Shown: positions 20,613 to 29,893 of the stretch, one piece after another
How positions within the stretch are numbered: the stretch's first letter is position 1
Layout: each line of letters opens with the position of its first letter
Origin: Streptomyces sp. S.PB5
GTDB taxonomy: Bacteria; Actinomycetota; Actinomycetes; Streptomycetales; Streptomycetaceae
Assembly (NCBI RefSeq): GCF_030403745.1
Contig: NZ_JAQMWP010000014.1
Coordinates: forward strand, 62,001 to 126,000
DNA length: 64,000 nt
Direction: 5' to 3'
Translations under genes and position numbers: made by a program
The notes under the pieces: generated by a model
What the model was told of the DNA's origin: nothing
Seen by the model: the letters and a program-made list of their open reading frames with translations, nothing else
The model's database searches: none

Positions 20613-21019
20613 GCGATCAGGGTTCGATGCTCGCCCAGCCCCTGCGGCCCCCGTCCGCCGGGCGGGCCCTGCTGTACGTGGGTCTCTTCGTGCTGGGCGC
20701 GGTCGTCGGCGCGGCCGGATCGCTGGTGCAGTCCGGCTGGTTCCCGGGCGGACTGCTCCTCGCGCTCGCCGGCGAGGCCGGGCTCTGTCTGGGCGGTGCG
20801 CGTGCCGCCGGCGGCCGGGGCGGGGCCGTCGCGCCCGCCGCCGGCTGGATGCTCGCCGTCATCCTGCTCACCGCGAGCCGTCCGGAAGGGGACTTCCTCT
20901 TCGGTGCGGGAACCGGCTCGTATCTCTTCCTGCTCGGCGGTATGGCCACAGCTGTGATCTGCGCCACGCTTGGGCGGGAGCGGCAACCGGGCGGCGATGC
21001 CGTCCGACTTGGCAAGTGA
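20609..21019 (+). CDS. Small integral membrane protein linked to mshB (DUF6113-like)
   Basis: A 136-residue protein with about four hydrophobic segments ([67 protein letters not shown]). It corresponds in position to M. tuberculosis Rv1171, beside mshB. The start overlaps the mshB stop (ATGA), so the two are coupled. A role in mycothiol metabolism is only a guess from linkage. Confidence 0.75.
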   Translation: MSDQGSMLAQPLRPPSAGRALLYVGLFVLGAVVGAAGSLVQSGWFPGGLLLALAGEAGLCLGGARAAGGRGGAVAPAAGWMLAVILLTASRPEGDFLFGAGTGSYLFLLGGMATAVICATLGRERQPGGDAVRLGK

Positions 21020-21179
21020 CGTACCACTTCGCCGCAACTGGGACGTGCGAGTCCGGTGTGGGTTTCCCCGGCGGTCGTGGGATACGCGCCAGAAGTGGCC
21101 AGTATGGTGGTGCGCGCCGCCGAGCCGCCCGCGCAGTTGAGGTCGACACGGGCGGTGGAGCCAACCGGGAGAACCTGCC

Positions 21180-23792
21180 TTGAGTCGTGAAACTGACAGT
21201 CCGTCCTCCGGGCCCAACGGGCGCGGCGGAGCCGCCTACCCTTCGGGCACGCCGCCCTATGGGACGCCCATGGCTTCCGACGACGGTACGGACACGGGCC
21301 GTTCGGGCGCGCAGTCCGAGGACCGCAAGACCGAGACCACGCTGACGACCCGGATCCGGATCAACATCCCCGGATCCCGGCCGATTCCGCCGGTCGTCGT
21401 GCGTACGCCGGTCGCGGACGCCGAGGGCACGGGCTCGGGCGGCAGTGAGACCGAGACGCCGGCGCCGGCTGCCGCGCCGTCCATGGGTGCCACCGAGGCG
21501 CCCGCGGAACCGGCCCCGCCCGCCGATGAGAAGGCCAGCAACTGGTTCGCCCCGCGCAAGTCCGGCCCGCCGAAGGGCGGTCAGGGCGGCGGCGCGTCCA
21601 ACGGGGCCGGTCTGCCGGGCGGTTCGGGTGCGGCGACGGGGGTCACCGGCGGTGCGCGTCCCGGTGGTGCCGGTGCGGCTCCTGGCGGTGCGCGGCCCGG
21701 TGGTGTGGTCGGTTCCATGAGCGTGCCGGGCGGTTCGCGTCCCGGCGGTGCCACCAACGGTGCGGGGCTCCCGGGTGCGACCGGTGGGCCCGTGGCCCCT
21801 GGGCACGGCGGCGGCACCGGCTCCTTCGACGTGACCGACGCGCTGACGGCGGGGCCCCTGGGCGGCGGTCCGCGCCCGGGCGGCGAGCCGCGGCGCGACG
21901 ACCTGCCGTACTTCGGCGAGAACGGCACCCAGAACGGGCAGAACGGCCACAACGGTCAGAACGGGCACGGTGGTTACGGCGCCCAGGGCGGTCCCGGCGG
22001 CGCGAACGGCCTCGGTGGTCCTGGTGGCGCCGGTGGCTTCGACGGCTCGAACGACTTCAACAGCTCGACCGGCTCGCACAGCATGGACGGGCTGAACGAC
22101 TTCAACAACGCGACGGGCTCGCACCCCTTCGACGGCTCGTCGACGGGCTCGCACTCCTTCGACGGCTCCAGCACCGGCTCGCACCGCTTCGACCCGGCGA
22201 ACGACTTCAGCAGCCCGAACGACTTCGGCGGCCACGGCGGCCCGCAGGGTCCCACGGGCCCGACGGTCGGCCCGGTCACCGGCGACGGCCCGGTGGTACC
22301 GCCGATGAACGGCGGCCCGGGCGGTCCTGGCGGCCCCGGCGCGTTCGGCGGCCCCGCGGGTCCCGGCGGACCGGGAGCACCCGGAGCACCGGGCGGCCAG
22401 CGTCGTCCTGGCGGTCCTGGCGGTCCTGGCGTCCCGGGTGGCGCGAACGGCTTCGGCGGCCCGGGCGGTCCCGACGGCCCCCGCGGTCAGGCCGGCCCCG
22501 GCGCTCCCGGCATCCCCGGTGCCGCCGCCGGAATGAACGGCCTCGCCGGCCCCGGCGGAGCCGGTCGTGGCCCCGGCGGCGGTCTCAGCGACGACACCGC
22601 GATCCTCACCCCGCAGAAGCCGGCCCCCGGCCCCGGCACCCCCGGTTACGGCATCCCCGGCGGCCCACAGGCGCCGGACAACCCCTCCGGGCACACCGTC
22701 ACCAGCGGCATGCCGGTCGTGCCGTCCGCCGGCCAGAACTCCCCGTTCGGCCCGGGCGCCCCGACCGACGGCCCGATACAGCCCACGGCCCCGAAGCTGC
22801 CCGAGCCGGTCGCGCAGAACGTGCCGGCGTCGTCCAAGAAGCCCAAGAAGAAGGGCCGCAACAAGCTGGTCCTGGTCGTCAGCGCGGTGTTCGTCATCGC
22901 CGCCGGTGCTTACGGCGCCGGCCTGCTGATGAACCACTCCGACGTGCCCAAGGGCACCACCGTGCTCGGCGTCGACATCGGCGGCGGCACCCGCGACGAC
23001 GCCGTCAAGAAGCTCGACGCGGAGTTCGGCGAGCGGGTGAACAAGGCCCTGAAGCTCTCGGTCGGCGGCAAGACGGTGGAGCTCAAGCCGGACCAGGCGG
23101 GCCTCCAGCTCGACGAGCAGGCCACGGTCGCCGCGGCCGCGACGAGCGACTACAACCCGGTCTCCGTCATCGGCTCCCTCTTCGGCCAGCACCGCGTCGT
23201 CGAACCGGTCATGCCGGTCGACGAGGAGAAGCTGACCGCCGCCCTGAAGGACGCGGGCGGCGCCTCCGGCTCGGTGACCGACGGCACGATCAAGTTCACC
23301 TCCGCCGGCAAGGCTGTCGCCGTCTACGGCAAGCCGGGCAAGGGCATCGACGTCGGCAAGTCGGCCCAGGCGGTCGAGGAGGCGTACCGCACCCAGGTGG
23401 AGACCGGCGACGGCGGCACGGTGACGGTGGCGACGACCACCCAGCAGCCGACGATCACCAACGCCGAGGTCGACCGGATGATGAAGGCGTTCGCGGAGCC
23501 CGCGATGTCCGGCCGCGTCACCATCACCGGCGGTTCGACGCCGATCCAGTTCGGCTCGGTGTCCCTGCCGAAGATCCTCGGCGTCAAGGCCGTCGACGGC
23601 AAGCTCGTCGAGACGTACGACCTGGACGCGCTGAAGGAGGCGTACGGCACCGTCTTCGACGGCGTGAAGGTGAAGGCGGCGACCGGCGAGCGGGACGTCC
23701 TGCCGCAGGACGTCGTCGCCGTGCTGCGCAAGGTGCTGGTCGGCAAGACCACGGCGGAGCGCACCGGGGCGATCGACACCGACCCCAGCTAG
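21180..23792 (+). CDS. Large membrane protein: collagen-like/Gly-Pro-rich N-terminus, one helix, YoaR/VanW-N-like exported domain
   Basis: An 870-residue protein. Residues 1-555 are disordered and Gly/Pro/Asn-rich. They include collagen-like Gly-X-Y runs around residues 375-465, QNGHN repeats, and short [10 protein letters not shown] repeats. A basic patch ([10 protein letters not shown]) precedes one membrane helix at about 561-583. The rest is a YoaR-type domain (PF12229, putative peptidoglycan binding) starting [17 protein letters not shown], without the catalytic-looking VanW domain. With this topology the long disordered part is inside the cell and the YoaR domain outside. The start is TTG 21180, with GGGAGAA upstream. 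Function is unknown. Confidence 0.85.
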   Translation: MSRETDSPSSGPNGRGGAAYPSGTPPYGTPMASDDGTDTGRSGAQSEDRKTETTLTTRIRINIPGSRPIPPVVVRTPVADAEGTGSGGSETETPAPAAAPSMGATEAPAEPAPPADEKASNWFAPRKSGPPKGGQGGGASNGAGLPGGSGAATGVTGGARPGGAGAAPGGARPGGVVGSMSVPGGSRPGGATNGAGLPGATGGPVAPGHGGGTGSFDVTDALTAGPLGGGPRPGGEPRRDDLPYFGENGTQNGQNGHNGQNGHGGYGAQGGPGGANGLGGPGGAGGFDGSNDFNSSTGSHSMDGLNDFNNATGSHPFDGSSTGSHSFDGSSTGSHRFDPANDFSSPNDFGGHGGPQGPTGPTVGPVTGDGPVVPPMNGGPGGPGGPGAFGGPAGPGGPGAPGAPGGQRRPGGPGGPGVPGGANGFGGPGGPDGPRGQAGPGAPGIPGAAAGMNGLAGPGGAGRGPGGGLSDDTAILTPQKPAPGPGTPGYGIPGGPQAPDNPSGHTVTSGMPVVPSAGQNSPFGPGAPTDGPIQPTAPKLPEPVAQNVPASSKKPKKKGRNKLVLVVSAVFVIAAGAYGAGLLMNHSDVPKGTTVLGVDIGGGTRDDAVKKLDAEFGERVNKALKLSVGGKTVELKPDQAGLQLDEQATVAAAATSDYNPVSVIGSLFGQHRVVEPVMPVDEEKLTAALKDAGGASGSVTDGTIKFTSAGKAVAVYGKPGKGIDVGKSAQAVEEAYRTQVETGDGGTVTVATTTQQPTITNAEVDRMMKAFAEPAMSGRVTITGGSTPIQFGSVSLPKILGVKAVDGKLVETYDLDALKEAYGTVFDGVKVKAATGERDVLPQDVVAVLRKVLVGKTTAERTGAIDTDPS

Positions 23793-23802
23793 CGGCCCTC
23801 GC

Positions 23803-23842
23803 CGATGAGGGGCACCCGGCACGCGCCGGGTGCCCCTCATCG
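23803..23842 (+). terminator. Terminator after the YoaR-domain gene
   Basis: A perfect 18-bp stem (23803-23820 with 23825-23842) and 4-nt loop, 10 nt after the stop codon. Confidence 0.9.
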
Positions 23843-23920
23843 TCGTATGACATCTGTCATCCGCCGGTCAGGACCGCCGACACTGCCGGGCGAGGGGGCC
23901 GGAGCGCCAGTCTGGATCAC

Positions 23921-24826
23921 ATGACAACGACAGCGGTCGTGTTCGACCAGGTGAGCAAGGCGTACGGCGAGGTCCGGGCCGTGGACGGGCTGAGTCTGGA
24001 ACTGCATCCGGGGGAGACCGTGGCTCTTCTCGGACCCAACGGGGCCGGGAAGTCGACCACGCTTGATCTGCTGCTGGGGCTGAAGCAGGCCGACCACGGG
24101 AGCGTGCGGCTCTTCGGGACCAGCCCTCGTGAGGCCATCGTCGGCGGGCGGGTGGACGCGATGCTGCAGAGCGGCGGGTTGATGGACGAGGTGACCGTCG
24201 CCGAGCTGGTGCGGCTCGCGTGCGCTCTGCATCCCAGGCCGCACCGGCCGGCCGATGTGCTGGCCAGGGCCGGGATCACTCAGATCGCCGACCGCAAGGC
24301 CGACAAGCTGTCCGGGGGCCAGGCCCAGCGCGTCCGGTTCGCGCTCGCGACCGCAGGCGACAGCGACCTGATCGTCCTGGACGAGCCGACCACCGGCATG
24401 GACGTCACCACCCGCCAGGGCTTCTGGGCGACCATGCGCGAGCAGGCCGAGCAGGGGCGGACCGTCCTGTTCGCCACGCACTACCTGGAGGAGGCCGACG
24501 CCATCGCCGACCGCGTGCTCGTCCTGCACCGCGGACGGCTCCTCGCGGACGGCACCGCCGCCGAGATCAAGGCGAAGGCGGGCGTGCGAAGGATCTCCTT
24601 CGACCTGGAGGTCCCGGTCGACGAGACCACCCTGCGCGGCCTCCCCTTCCTGACCGGCCTCACCGTCTCCGGCCCCACCGTCCGCATCCAGTCCACCGAC
24701 GCCGACGCCACCGTCCACGCCCTGTACGGCCTCGGCGTCTACCCCCGCAACCTCGAAGTCGCAGGCCTCGGCCTGGAGCAGGCCTTCGTCGCCATCACCG
24801 CCGCCGAGGAGGCTCGTACCTCATGA
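23921..24826 (+). CDS. ABC transporter ATP-binding protein (drug-export type)
   Basis: A 301-residue ATPase of the DrrA/CcmA class. It has Walker A (GPNGAGKST), signature (LSGGQAQR), Walker B (LIVLDEPTTGMD) and H-loop (ATHYLEEAD), plus a C-terminal regulatory region. It works with the permease encoded next (ATGA overlap) to export or translocate an unknown substrate. The operon goes on to a two-component system, a set-up typical of exporters whose expression follows an envelope signal (B. subtilis DesKR/LiaRS-like). Confidence 0.92.
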   Translation: MTTTAVVFDQVSKAYGEVRAVDGLSLELHPGETVALLGPNGAGKSTTLDLLLGLKQADHGSVRLFGTSPREAIVGGRVDAMLQSGGLMDEVTVAELVRLACALHPRPHRPADVLARAGITQIADRKADKLSGGQAQRVRFALATAGDSDLIVLDEPTTGMDVTTRQGFWATMREQAEQGRTVLFATHYLEEADAIADRVLVLHRGRLLADGTAAEIKAKAGVRRISFDLEVPVDETTLRGLPFLTGLTVSGPTVRIQSTDADATVHALYGLGVYPRNLEVAGLGLEQAFVAITAAEEARTS

Positions 24827-25563
24827 ACAGCTTGATCAGGCTGGAGCTCACCCGCGCCCTGCGCAACCGCAAGTTCCTGTTCTTCTCCGTCATCTACCCG
24901 TCGGTCCTGTTCCTGCTGATCGCCGGCAGTGCCGACGGCACGGACAAGGTCGACGGCACCGGCCTGACCCTGCCGACCTACATGATGGTCTCGATGGCCT
25001 CCTTCGGCGCCCTGACGGCCGTCCTGATGGGCAACAGCGAGCGCATCGCGAAGGAGCGGGAGGCCGGCTGGGTGCGCCAGCTGCGGCTGACGACCCTGCC
25101 CGGCCGCGGCTATGTCCTCGCGAAGACCGCGAGCGCCGCGGTGGTCAGCCTGCCCTCCATCGTCGTCGTGTTCGCCGTCGCGGCGGCCGTGAAGGACGTA
25201 CGGCTGGACGCCTGGCAGTGGCTCGCGCTGACCGGCGCGATCTGGGCCGGAAGCCTGGTCTTCGCCGCGCTCGGCGTCGCCATCGGGTACCTCGCGAGCG
25301 GGGACGCGGTCCGGCCGATCACGATGATCACCTACTTCGGCCTGTCCATCCTGGGCGGCCTGTGGATGCCGACGACGACCTTCCCGACATGGCTGCAGGA
25401 CATCGCGAAGTGGGTCCCCACGCACGCGTACGCTGCCCTGGGGCAGGCGATCGAGCAGAGCCAGGCGCCGCACGCCAAGGACATCGCCGTCCTCGCCGTC
25501 TTCTTCGTCCTGTTCACCGGCGGCGCGGCCTGGCTGTACCGGAAGGACACGCTGAAAGCGTGA
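24823..25563 (+). CDS. ABC-2 type transporter permease
   Basis: A 246-residue membrane subunit with six predicted helices, including FFSVIYPSVLFLLIAG, SLPSIVVVFAVAAAV, ALTGAIWAGSLVFAALGVAIGYL and IAVLAVFFVLFTGGAAWLY. It is of the ABC-2/DrrB class and shares the ATGA overlap with the ATPase upstream. Its stop overlaps the GTG of the histidine kinase (GTGA), so all four genes form one coupled unit. Confidence 0.92.
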   Translation: MNSLIRLELTRALRNRKFLFFSVIYPSVLFLLIAGSADGTDKVDGTGLTLPTYMMVSMASFGALTAVLMGNSERIAKEREAGWVRQLRLTTLPGRGYVLAKTASAAVVSLPSIVVVFAVAAAVKDVRLDAWQWLALTGAIWAGSLVFAALGVAIGYLASGDAVRPITMITYFGLSILGGLWMPTTTFPTWLQDIAKWVPTHAYAALGQAIEQSQAPHAKDIAVLAVFFVLFTGGAAWLYRKDTLKA

Positions 25564-26759
25564 CGACGATGACGGACGACCGGCTGCCCCCGGAGGCCGG
25601 GGCGGAGCACTCCTTCCGGATGGGTCAGGCCCCCCGCAACCGGGCCGACGCGCTGCGCAAGCTCGTCTGGATCCTGCCGTGGCTGATCTTCCTCGGCTCG
25701 CCGGTGCGGGACCTGACCTCCGGCGCCCACTCCACGGCCGCGACGGCGGCCGGCTGGGTCGCCCTGGCCGCCTTCACCGGCACCTATCTGGCCCTGGTCT
25801 TCCGGAACATGGGCCGCCCCTTCTCCGGCCCGGCCGTCGGCGCCCTGGTCGCCCTGCTCGGCACCCTCGCCGTGGTCCTGTGCCTCACGCTCGGCGAGCC
25901 GTGGATCGGCCTGTTCGTGTACGTCTCCGTCACCTGCGGCGCCACCTTGCCGCAGCGGATCGCTTACTGGGCAGTCGGGGCGAACACCGTCGCGATGGTC
26001 CTGGTCGGCCTGCACGTCGGCTCCGACGACTGGAGCCTGATCCTGGTGGTGCTGCTCCTGGGCTTCGCGATGATGGGCGTGAAGCAACTGGTGCGGACGA
26101 CGGTGGAGTTGCGCAAGGCCCGGGCGACGGTGGCCCAACTGGCCGCGAACGAGGAACGGTTGCGGCTGGCCAGAGACCTGCACGACCTCCTCGGCCACTC
26201 CCTCTCCCTGATCACCCTCAAGAGCGAGCTCGCGGGCCGGATGCTCCCCGACCACCCCGACAAGGCCGCCCGGCAGGTCGCCGACATCGAACAGGTCAGC
26301 CGCCAGGCCCTCGTGGACGTCCGCGAGGCCGTCACCGGCTACCGACGCCCCCGCCTCGGCGCCGAACTGGCGGGTGCCCAGGTCGCGCTGACGGCCGCCG
26401 CGGTCACCGCCGAGCTCCCCGCCGACCCGGACCTGGCCGGCGTACCGGAAGAGGCCGGGTCGGCCCTCGCCTGGGCGCTGCGCGAGGCCGTCACCAACGT
26501 CGTACGGCACAGCGGCGCGACCCGCTGCACGATCGAGCTGCTGCGACGCCAGACCCTGGACGGACCGGTCCTGGAACTCTCCGTCGAGGACAACGGCTCA
26601 GGCGGCTCAGGAAAGGGCCCCGGCAACGGTCTGACCGGTCTCACCGAGCGCCTGGAGAAGGCGGGCGGGACCCTGGAGGCGGGCCGTACGAAACGCGGGT
26701 TCCGGCTGGTCGCCCGAGTCCCCGTCGAGCCGGCCGCGCCCGTAGGATCCGGGGCATGA
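25560..26759 (+). CDS. Two-component sensor histidine kinase (NarL/DesK class)
   Basis: A 399-residue kinase. About five membrane helices occupy residues 35-185 with very short loops, suggesting sensing within or at the membrane. A HisKA_3 dimerisation domain follows with the phospho-acceptor motif RDLHDLLGHSLS (His208), then an HATPase_c domain with N-box EAVTNVVRHS and G-box GNGLTGL. The GTG start overlaps the permease stop; ATG 25569 is an alternative. The cognate regulator overlaps its 3' end (ATGA). The family usually controls the linked ABC exporter. Confidence 0.93.
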   Translation: MTTMTDDRLPPEAGAEHSFRMGQAPRNRADALRKLVWILPWLIFLGSPVRDLTSGAHSTAATAAGWVALAAFTGTYLALVFRNMGRPFSGPAVGALVALLGTLAVVLCLTLGEPWIGLFVYVSVTCGATLPQRIAYWAVGANTVAMVLVGLHVGSDDWSLILVVLLLGFAMMGVKQLVRTTVELRKARATVAQLAANEERLRLARDLHDLLGHSLSLITLKSELAGRMLPDHPDKAARQVADIEQVSRQALVDVREAVTGYRRPRLGAELAGAQVALTAAAVTAELPADPDLAGVPEEAGSALAWALREAVTNVVRHSGATRCTIELLRRQTLDGPVLELSVEDNGSGGSGKGPGNGLTGLTERLEKAGGTLEAGRTKRGFRLVARVPVEPAAPVGSGA

Positions 26760-27370
26760 GCCCCACGATCAAGGTCCTCCTCGCCGAGGACCAGTCGATG
26801 GTCCGCGAGGCCCTGGCCGCCCTCCTCGGCCTGGAGGACGACATCGAGGTCGTCGCCCAGGTGGCCCGCGGAGACGAGGTCCTCGCGGCCGCCCGCGCCC
26901 ACGACGTCGACGTGGCGCTGCTGGACATCGAGATGCCGGGCGCCACGGGCATCGAGGCCGCCGCCCGGGTCCACAAGGAACTCCCGGCGGTGAAACTGGT
27001 CGTCCTCACCACCTTCGGCCGCCCCGGCTACCTCCGCAGCGCGATGGAGGCGGGAGCCGACGCGTTCCTGGTGAAGGACGCCCCGGCGGCCCGACTGGCG
27101 GAGGCGGTGCGGAAAGTGCTCGCGGGGGAGCGGGTCATCGATCCGACGCTGGCGGCCGCGGCTCTGGCGGACGGCGCGAACCCGCTGACAGATCGGGAGC
27201 GGGAGGTGCTGAGGGCGGCGGAGGACGGTTCCACGAACGCGGAGCTGGCGCAGGCCCTGCACCTGTCCCAGGGGACGGTCCGCAACTACCTCTCGACGGC
27301 GATCCAGAAACTGGCGGTGCGGAACAGGGCGGAAGCGGCGCGGCTGGCGAGAGAAAAGGGCTGGCTGTAA
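26756..27370 (+). CDS. LuxR-type response regulator
   Basis: A 204-residue regulator. The receiver domain has the acidic pocket (AEDQ), phospho-acceptor Asp57 (LLDIEMPG), the conserved Thr (VVLTTF) and Lys (LVKD). The LuxR helix-turn-helix follows (LTDREREVLRAAEDGSTNAELAQAL...GTVRNYLS). It is partnered with the kinase upstream and most likely regulates its own exporter operon from a promoter before 23921. It ends 17 nt from the convergent SirB1-like gene, with no clear hairpin in between. Confidence 0.94.
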   Translation: MSPTIKVLLAEDQSMVREALAALLGLEDDIEVVAQVARGDEVLAAARAHDVDVALLDIEMPGATGIEAAARVHKELPAVKLVVLTTFGRPGYLRSAMEAGADAFLVKDAPAARLAEAVRKVLAGERVIDPTLAAAALADGANPLTDREREVLRAAEDGSTNAELAQALHLSQGTVRNYLSTAIQKLAVRNRAEAARLAREKGWL

Positions 27371-27387
27371 CCCACCTGCCCCGGCCC

Positions 27388-28239
27388 TCAGTTCAACATC
27401 GCCCGCGCGGAAAGGGCCTGCCGCCGGACGCGAGCCGCAGCGGACTCGTCCACGGCCTCCACCACATCCGCGTACGCGTCCAACTCGGTCGCCCCGGTGA
27501 GGAAATCCCCCCGCTGCACGAGCAACTGGGCCCGCTCATAACGCAGCCGCGCCGGATGCGAGGGCAGCAGCAGCGACAACTCCACCGCCCACAACGCCAC
27601 ATCCGACCGCTCCGGCCGGGCCGCCGCCCAGGCCCGGATGTTGTTCAGGATCCGCAGCACCACCTCAAGAGGCTCCGCGGGCACCAGCATCGACGGCTGC
27701 AACGGCGCCCCCGTCGCCCCCGCCACCAGCAACTCCGCGTCGGACCCGGTCAACACCCGCCCGCCGTCGAAGGGATCGGCCAGCACCTGCTCCTCCTCGG
27801 GCCCGAAGCCGACCACGAAATGCCCCGGCAACGCGACCCCGTACACATGCGCCCCCGCCCGCCGTGCCACCTCCATCCACACCACCGACAGCAGGATCGG
27901 CAGCCCCCGCCGCCGCTGCAGAACCGAGTGCAGCAACGACGACTCGAGGCGCTGATAGTCCGCGGCGGAGCCACGGAACCCGCACCGCTCCCCGAGCAGC
28001 TCCCGCAGCGACACCGCCCAGGACCGCGGCCCACCGGGCCGGAACGGCAACCGCCCCGCCAGCCCGTCGAGTTCGATCTGCGCCGCGTCCATGCCCGCCT
28101 CGTCCAGCGATCCGTCCGCCGCCGCGCCCACCAGCAGACACAGCAACGACAGATCGGGCCGCTCGGAGCGCACCTCGTCGGCGAACCGCCGGCGCAGTTC
28201 GGCGGACCGTTCCGGGGGCGGGGGGTATGGGGGACGCAT
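27388..28239 (-). CDS. SirB1/transglutaminase-like protein
   Basis: A 283-residue protein with a SirB1 N-terminal (transglutaminase-like) domain; the typical string RRRGLPILLSVVWMEVARR is followed by GVALPGHFVVGF and ADPFDGGRVL. The C-terminal part looks TPR-like (RYERAQLLVQRGDF). The catalytic Cys of true transglutaminases is not evident, as is usual for the family. ATG 28239 has GAGGCAG upstream; a GTG at 28260 overlapping the GNAT stop is possible. Biochemical function is unknown. Probably co-transcribed with the acetyltransferase upstream. Confidence 0.85.
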   Translation of the reverse strand: MRPPYPPPPERSAELRRRFADEVRSERPDLSLLCLLVGAAADGSLDEAGMDAAQIELDGLAGRLPFRPGGPRSWAVSLRELLGERCGFRGSAADYQRLESSLLHSVLQRRRGLPILLSVVWMEVARRAGAHVYGVALPGHFVVGFGPEEEQVLADPFDGGRVLTGSDAELLVAGATGAPLQPSMLVPAEPLEVVLRILNNIRAWAAARPERSDVALWAVELSLLLPSHPARLRYERAQLLVQRGDFLTGATELDAYADVVEAVDESAAARVRRQALSARAMLN

Positions 28240-28256
28240 AGCTGCCTCGTGCCCTC

Positions 28257-29294
28257 TCACGGAGATCCGTACCGGCCGGCGCCGGGACCCGCGGGCTCCC
28301 GGTAGTGGTGGTGGGCGTGATGCGCGGCGAAGCCCATCCCGGCGTACAGCGCCCGAGCCCCCGCGTTGTCGTTCTCGACCTGGAGCCAAGCCGCCGACGC
28401 CCCTTCGTCGAGCGCCCGCCGGGCCAGCGCGGCCATCACCGTGGTGGCCAGCCCGCGCCGCCGCTGCCCGGGGTCCACCTCGACCGCGGAGAACCCGGCC
28501 CACCGCCCGTCCACGACACACCGCCCGATGGCGGCGGGAGCGGCGCCCTCCGAGGCCCCCGGCACGGTCGCGAACCACACCGACGGCCCGCTCCCCAGCA
28601 CCTTCAGCGCCACCTCGCTCACCCCCTTGCGCTGATACCGCGCAAGCCAGGCGTCGTCCGCCTCCCTGGACATCACGACCCCGCCGCTTTCGGCCTCCTC
28701 GCCCCGGTCCGCGACCGCCGCCAGCCCTCCGATCCACATCTCGGCGGTCACCTCACGCACCCACCCCCGCCGCTCCAGCTCCGCGCACAGCAGCTCCTGC
28801 GTGCCCTCGGCGCCGGTCGAGGTCTGGATGTACGCGGGGAGCCCACGGTCGCCGTACCAGCGCCGTACGGCGTCCAGGGCTCCGTCCAGCGGCATGCCCG
28901 GGTCGCCGATCGGGAGCACCGAGTTGGCCCGGCGGGTGAATCCGGCCGCGGCCCTCAGCTCCCACTCGCCGAGCCGTTCGCTCTCCACCGGCCGCCAGGC
29001 CCTGCTGGAGACGTGCGCGAGTTCCTCGTACGAGGCGGCGGGGCCCCTGCGGCGGGCCGGTGCCGCCGGTACGACCTTGCCCGCGACCAGCGAGGATTCC
29101 AGGATCCGGACACTCTCGCCGCTCTTGCGTGTGATCAGCAGCACACCGTCGTCCCAGGATGTGAGAACACCCACCGTGTCGGTGAACTTCTCTCCCGGTC
29201 CTCCACCTTCGTTCAAGTGCCGTACGGAGACTCGTTTACACACGTCAGCAGCGGTGATGCGGACCTCAAGACGCCCTGTCGCAGAGATTTCCAC
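28257..29294 (-). CDS. GNAT-family N-acetyltransferase
   Basis: A 345-residue protein. The N-terminal 80 residues form an SH3-like/histone-acetyltransferase-associated region (TVGVLTSWDDGVLLI). A linker follows, then a GNAT domain with the acetyl-CoA pyrophosphate loop (VDPGQRRRGLATTVM) and terminal strand (LQVENDNAGARALYAGMGF). The substrate is unknown. The GTG start at 29294 follows GAGAGGTGAA. It is divergent from the ferredoxin gene, with 140 bp between starts. Confidence 0.88.
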   Translation of the reverse strand: MEISATGRLEVRITAADVCKRVSVRHLNEGGGPGEKFTDTVGVLTSWDDGVLLITRKSGESVRILESSLVAGKVVPAAPARRRGPAASYEELAHVSSRAWRPVESERLGEWELRAAAGFTRRANSVLPIGDPGMPLDGALDAVRRWYGDRGLPAYIQTSTGAEGTQELLCAELERRGWVREVTAEMWIGGLAAVADRGEEAESGGVVMSREADDAWLARYQRKGVSEVALKVLGSGPSVWFATVPGASEGAAPAAIGRCVVDGRWAGFSAVEVDPGQRRRGLATTVMAALARRALDEGASAAWLQVENDNAGARALYAGMGFAAHHAHHHYREPAGPGAGRYGSP

Positions 29295-29434
29295 AGGTCA
29301 GTTCACCTCTCCTGTTCGGATCATGGCCAAGAACGGAGATACTAGGGGCGGGCATCGACGACGCCGCGCTCCCGCGCGCCAGGCGGCGGAGCCTGTGGAG
29401 GCCCGCCAGCGCCCTATCGAGGAGGAACGACAGC

Positions 29435-29755
29435 GTGACCTACGTCATCGCGCAGCCTTGTGTCGACGTCAAGGACAAGGCGTGCATCGAGGAGTGCCCG
29501 GTCGACTGCATCTACGAGGGCTCCCGGTCCTTGTACATCCACCCGGACGAATGCGTCGACTGCGGCGCCTGTGAACCGGTCTGCCCGGTCGAGGCGATCT
29601 TCTACGAGGACGACACTCCGGAGGAGTGGAAGGACTACTACAAGGCGAACGTCGAGTTCTTCGACGAGCTCGGCTCGCCCGGCGGTGCCAGCAAGCTGGG
29701 CCTGATCGAGCGCGATCACCCCTTCGTCGCCGCGCTGCCGCCGCAGAACCAGTAA
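29435..29755 (+). CDS. fdxA: 7Fe ferredoxin (3Fe-4S/4Fe-4S)
   Basis: A 106-residue FdxA/FdxC-type ferredoxin. The first cysteine set is Cys9, Cys17, Cys21 and Cys25 (C-x7-C-x3-C-P-x2-C), the second CVDCGACEPVCP, matching one 3Fe-4S and one 4Fe-4S cluster. It is an electron carrier for cytoplasmic redox enzymes. The GTG start follows GAGGAGGA. The adjacent dapC reproduces the M. tuberculosis Rv1177-Rv1178 pair. Confidence 0.95.
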   Translation: MTYVIAQPCVDVKDKACIEECPVDCIYEGSRSLYIHPDECVDCGACEPVCPVEAIFYEDDTPEEWKDYYKANVEFFDELGSPGGASKLGLIERDHPFVAALPPQNQ

Positions 29756-29775
29756 GAGCGGCCGCACAGACGCGC

Positions 29776-29828
29776 CGCCTCGGTCCCGTACGGCTCGATC
29801 GCCTTGATCGCCGTACGGGGCCGAGGCG
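29776..29828 (+). terminator. Terminator after ferredoxin gene
   Basis: A 19-bp stem (29776-29794 with 29810-29828, one T-G wobble) and 15-nt loop, 20 nt after the fdxA stop. dapC therefore probably has its own promoter or is reached by read-through. Confidence 0.8.
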
Positions 29829-29893
29829 TTTGCCGTACCGGCCGTCCGGCCGTACCGGTCGTACCGAAGACCGAAGAAAGTGAGCCAGTAACC

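Noticed and set aside
20868-23840. 990-codon open frame on the minus strand opposite the YoaR-domain gene
   Set aside because: Antisense by-product of high-GC third positions; Arg/Ala/Gly-rich with no domain, while the plus-strand frame has a TM segment and a YoaR domain.
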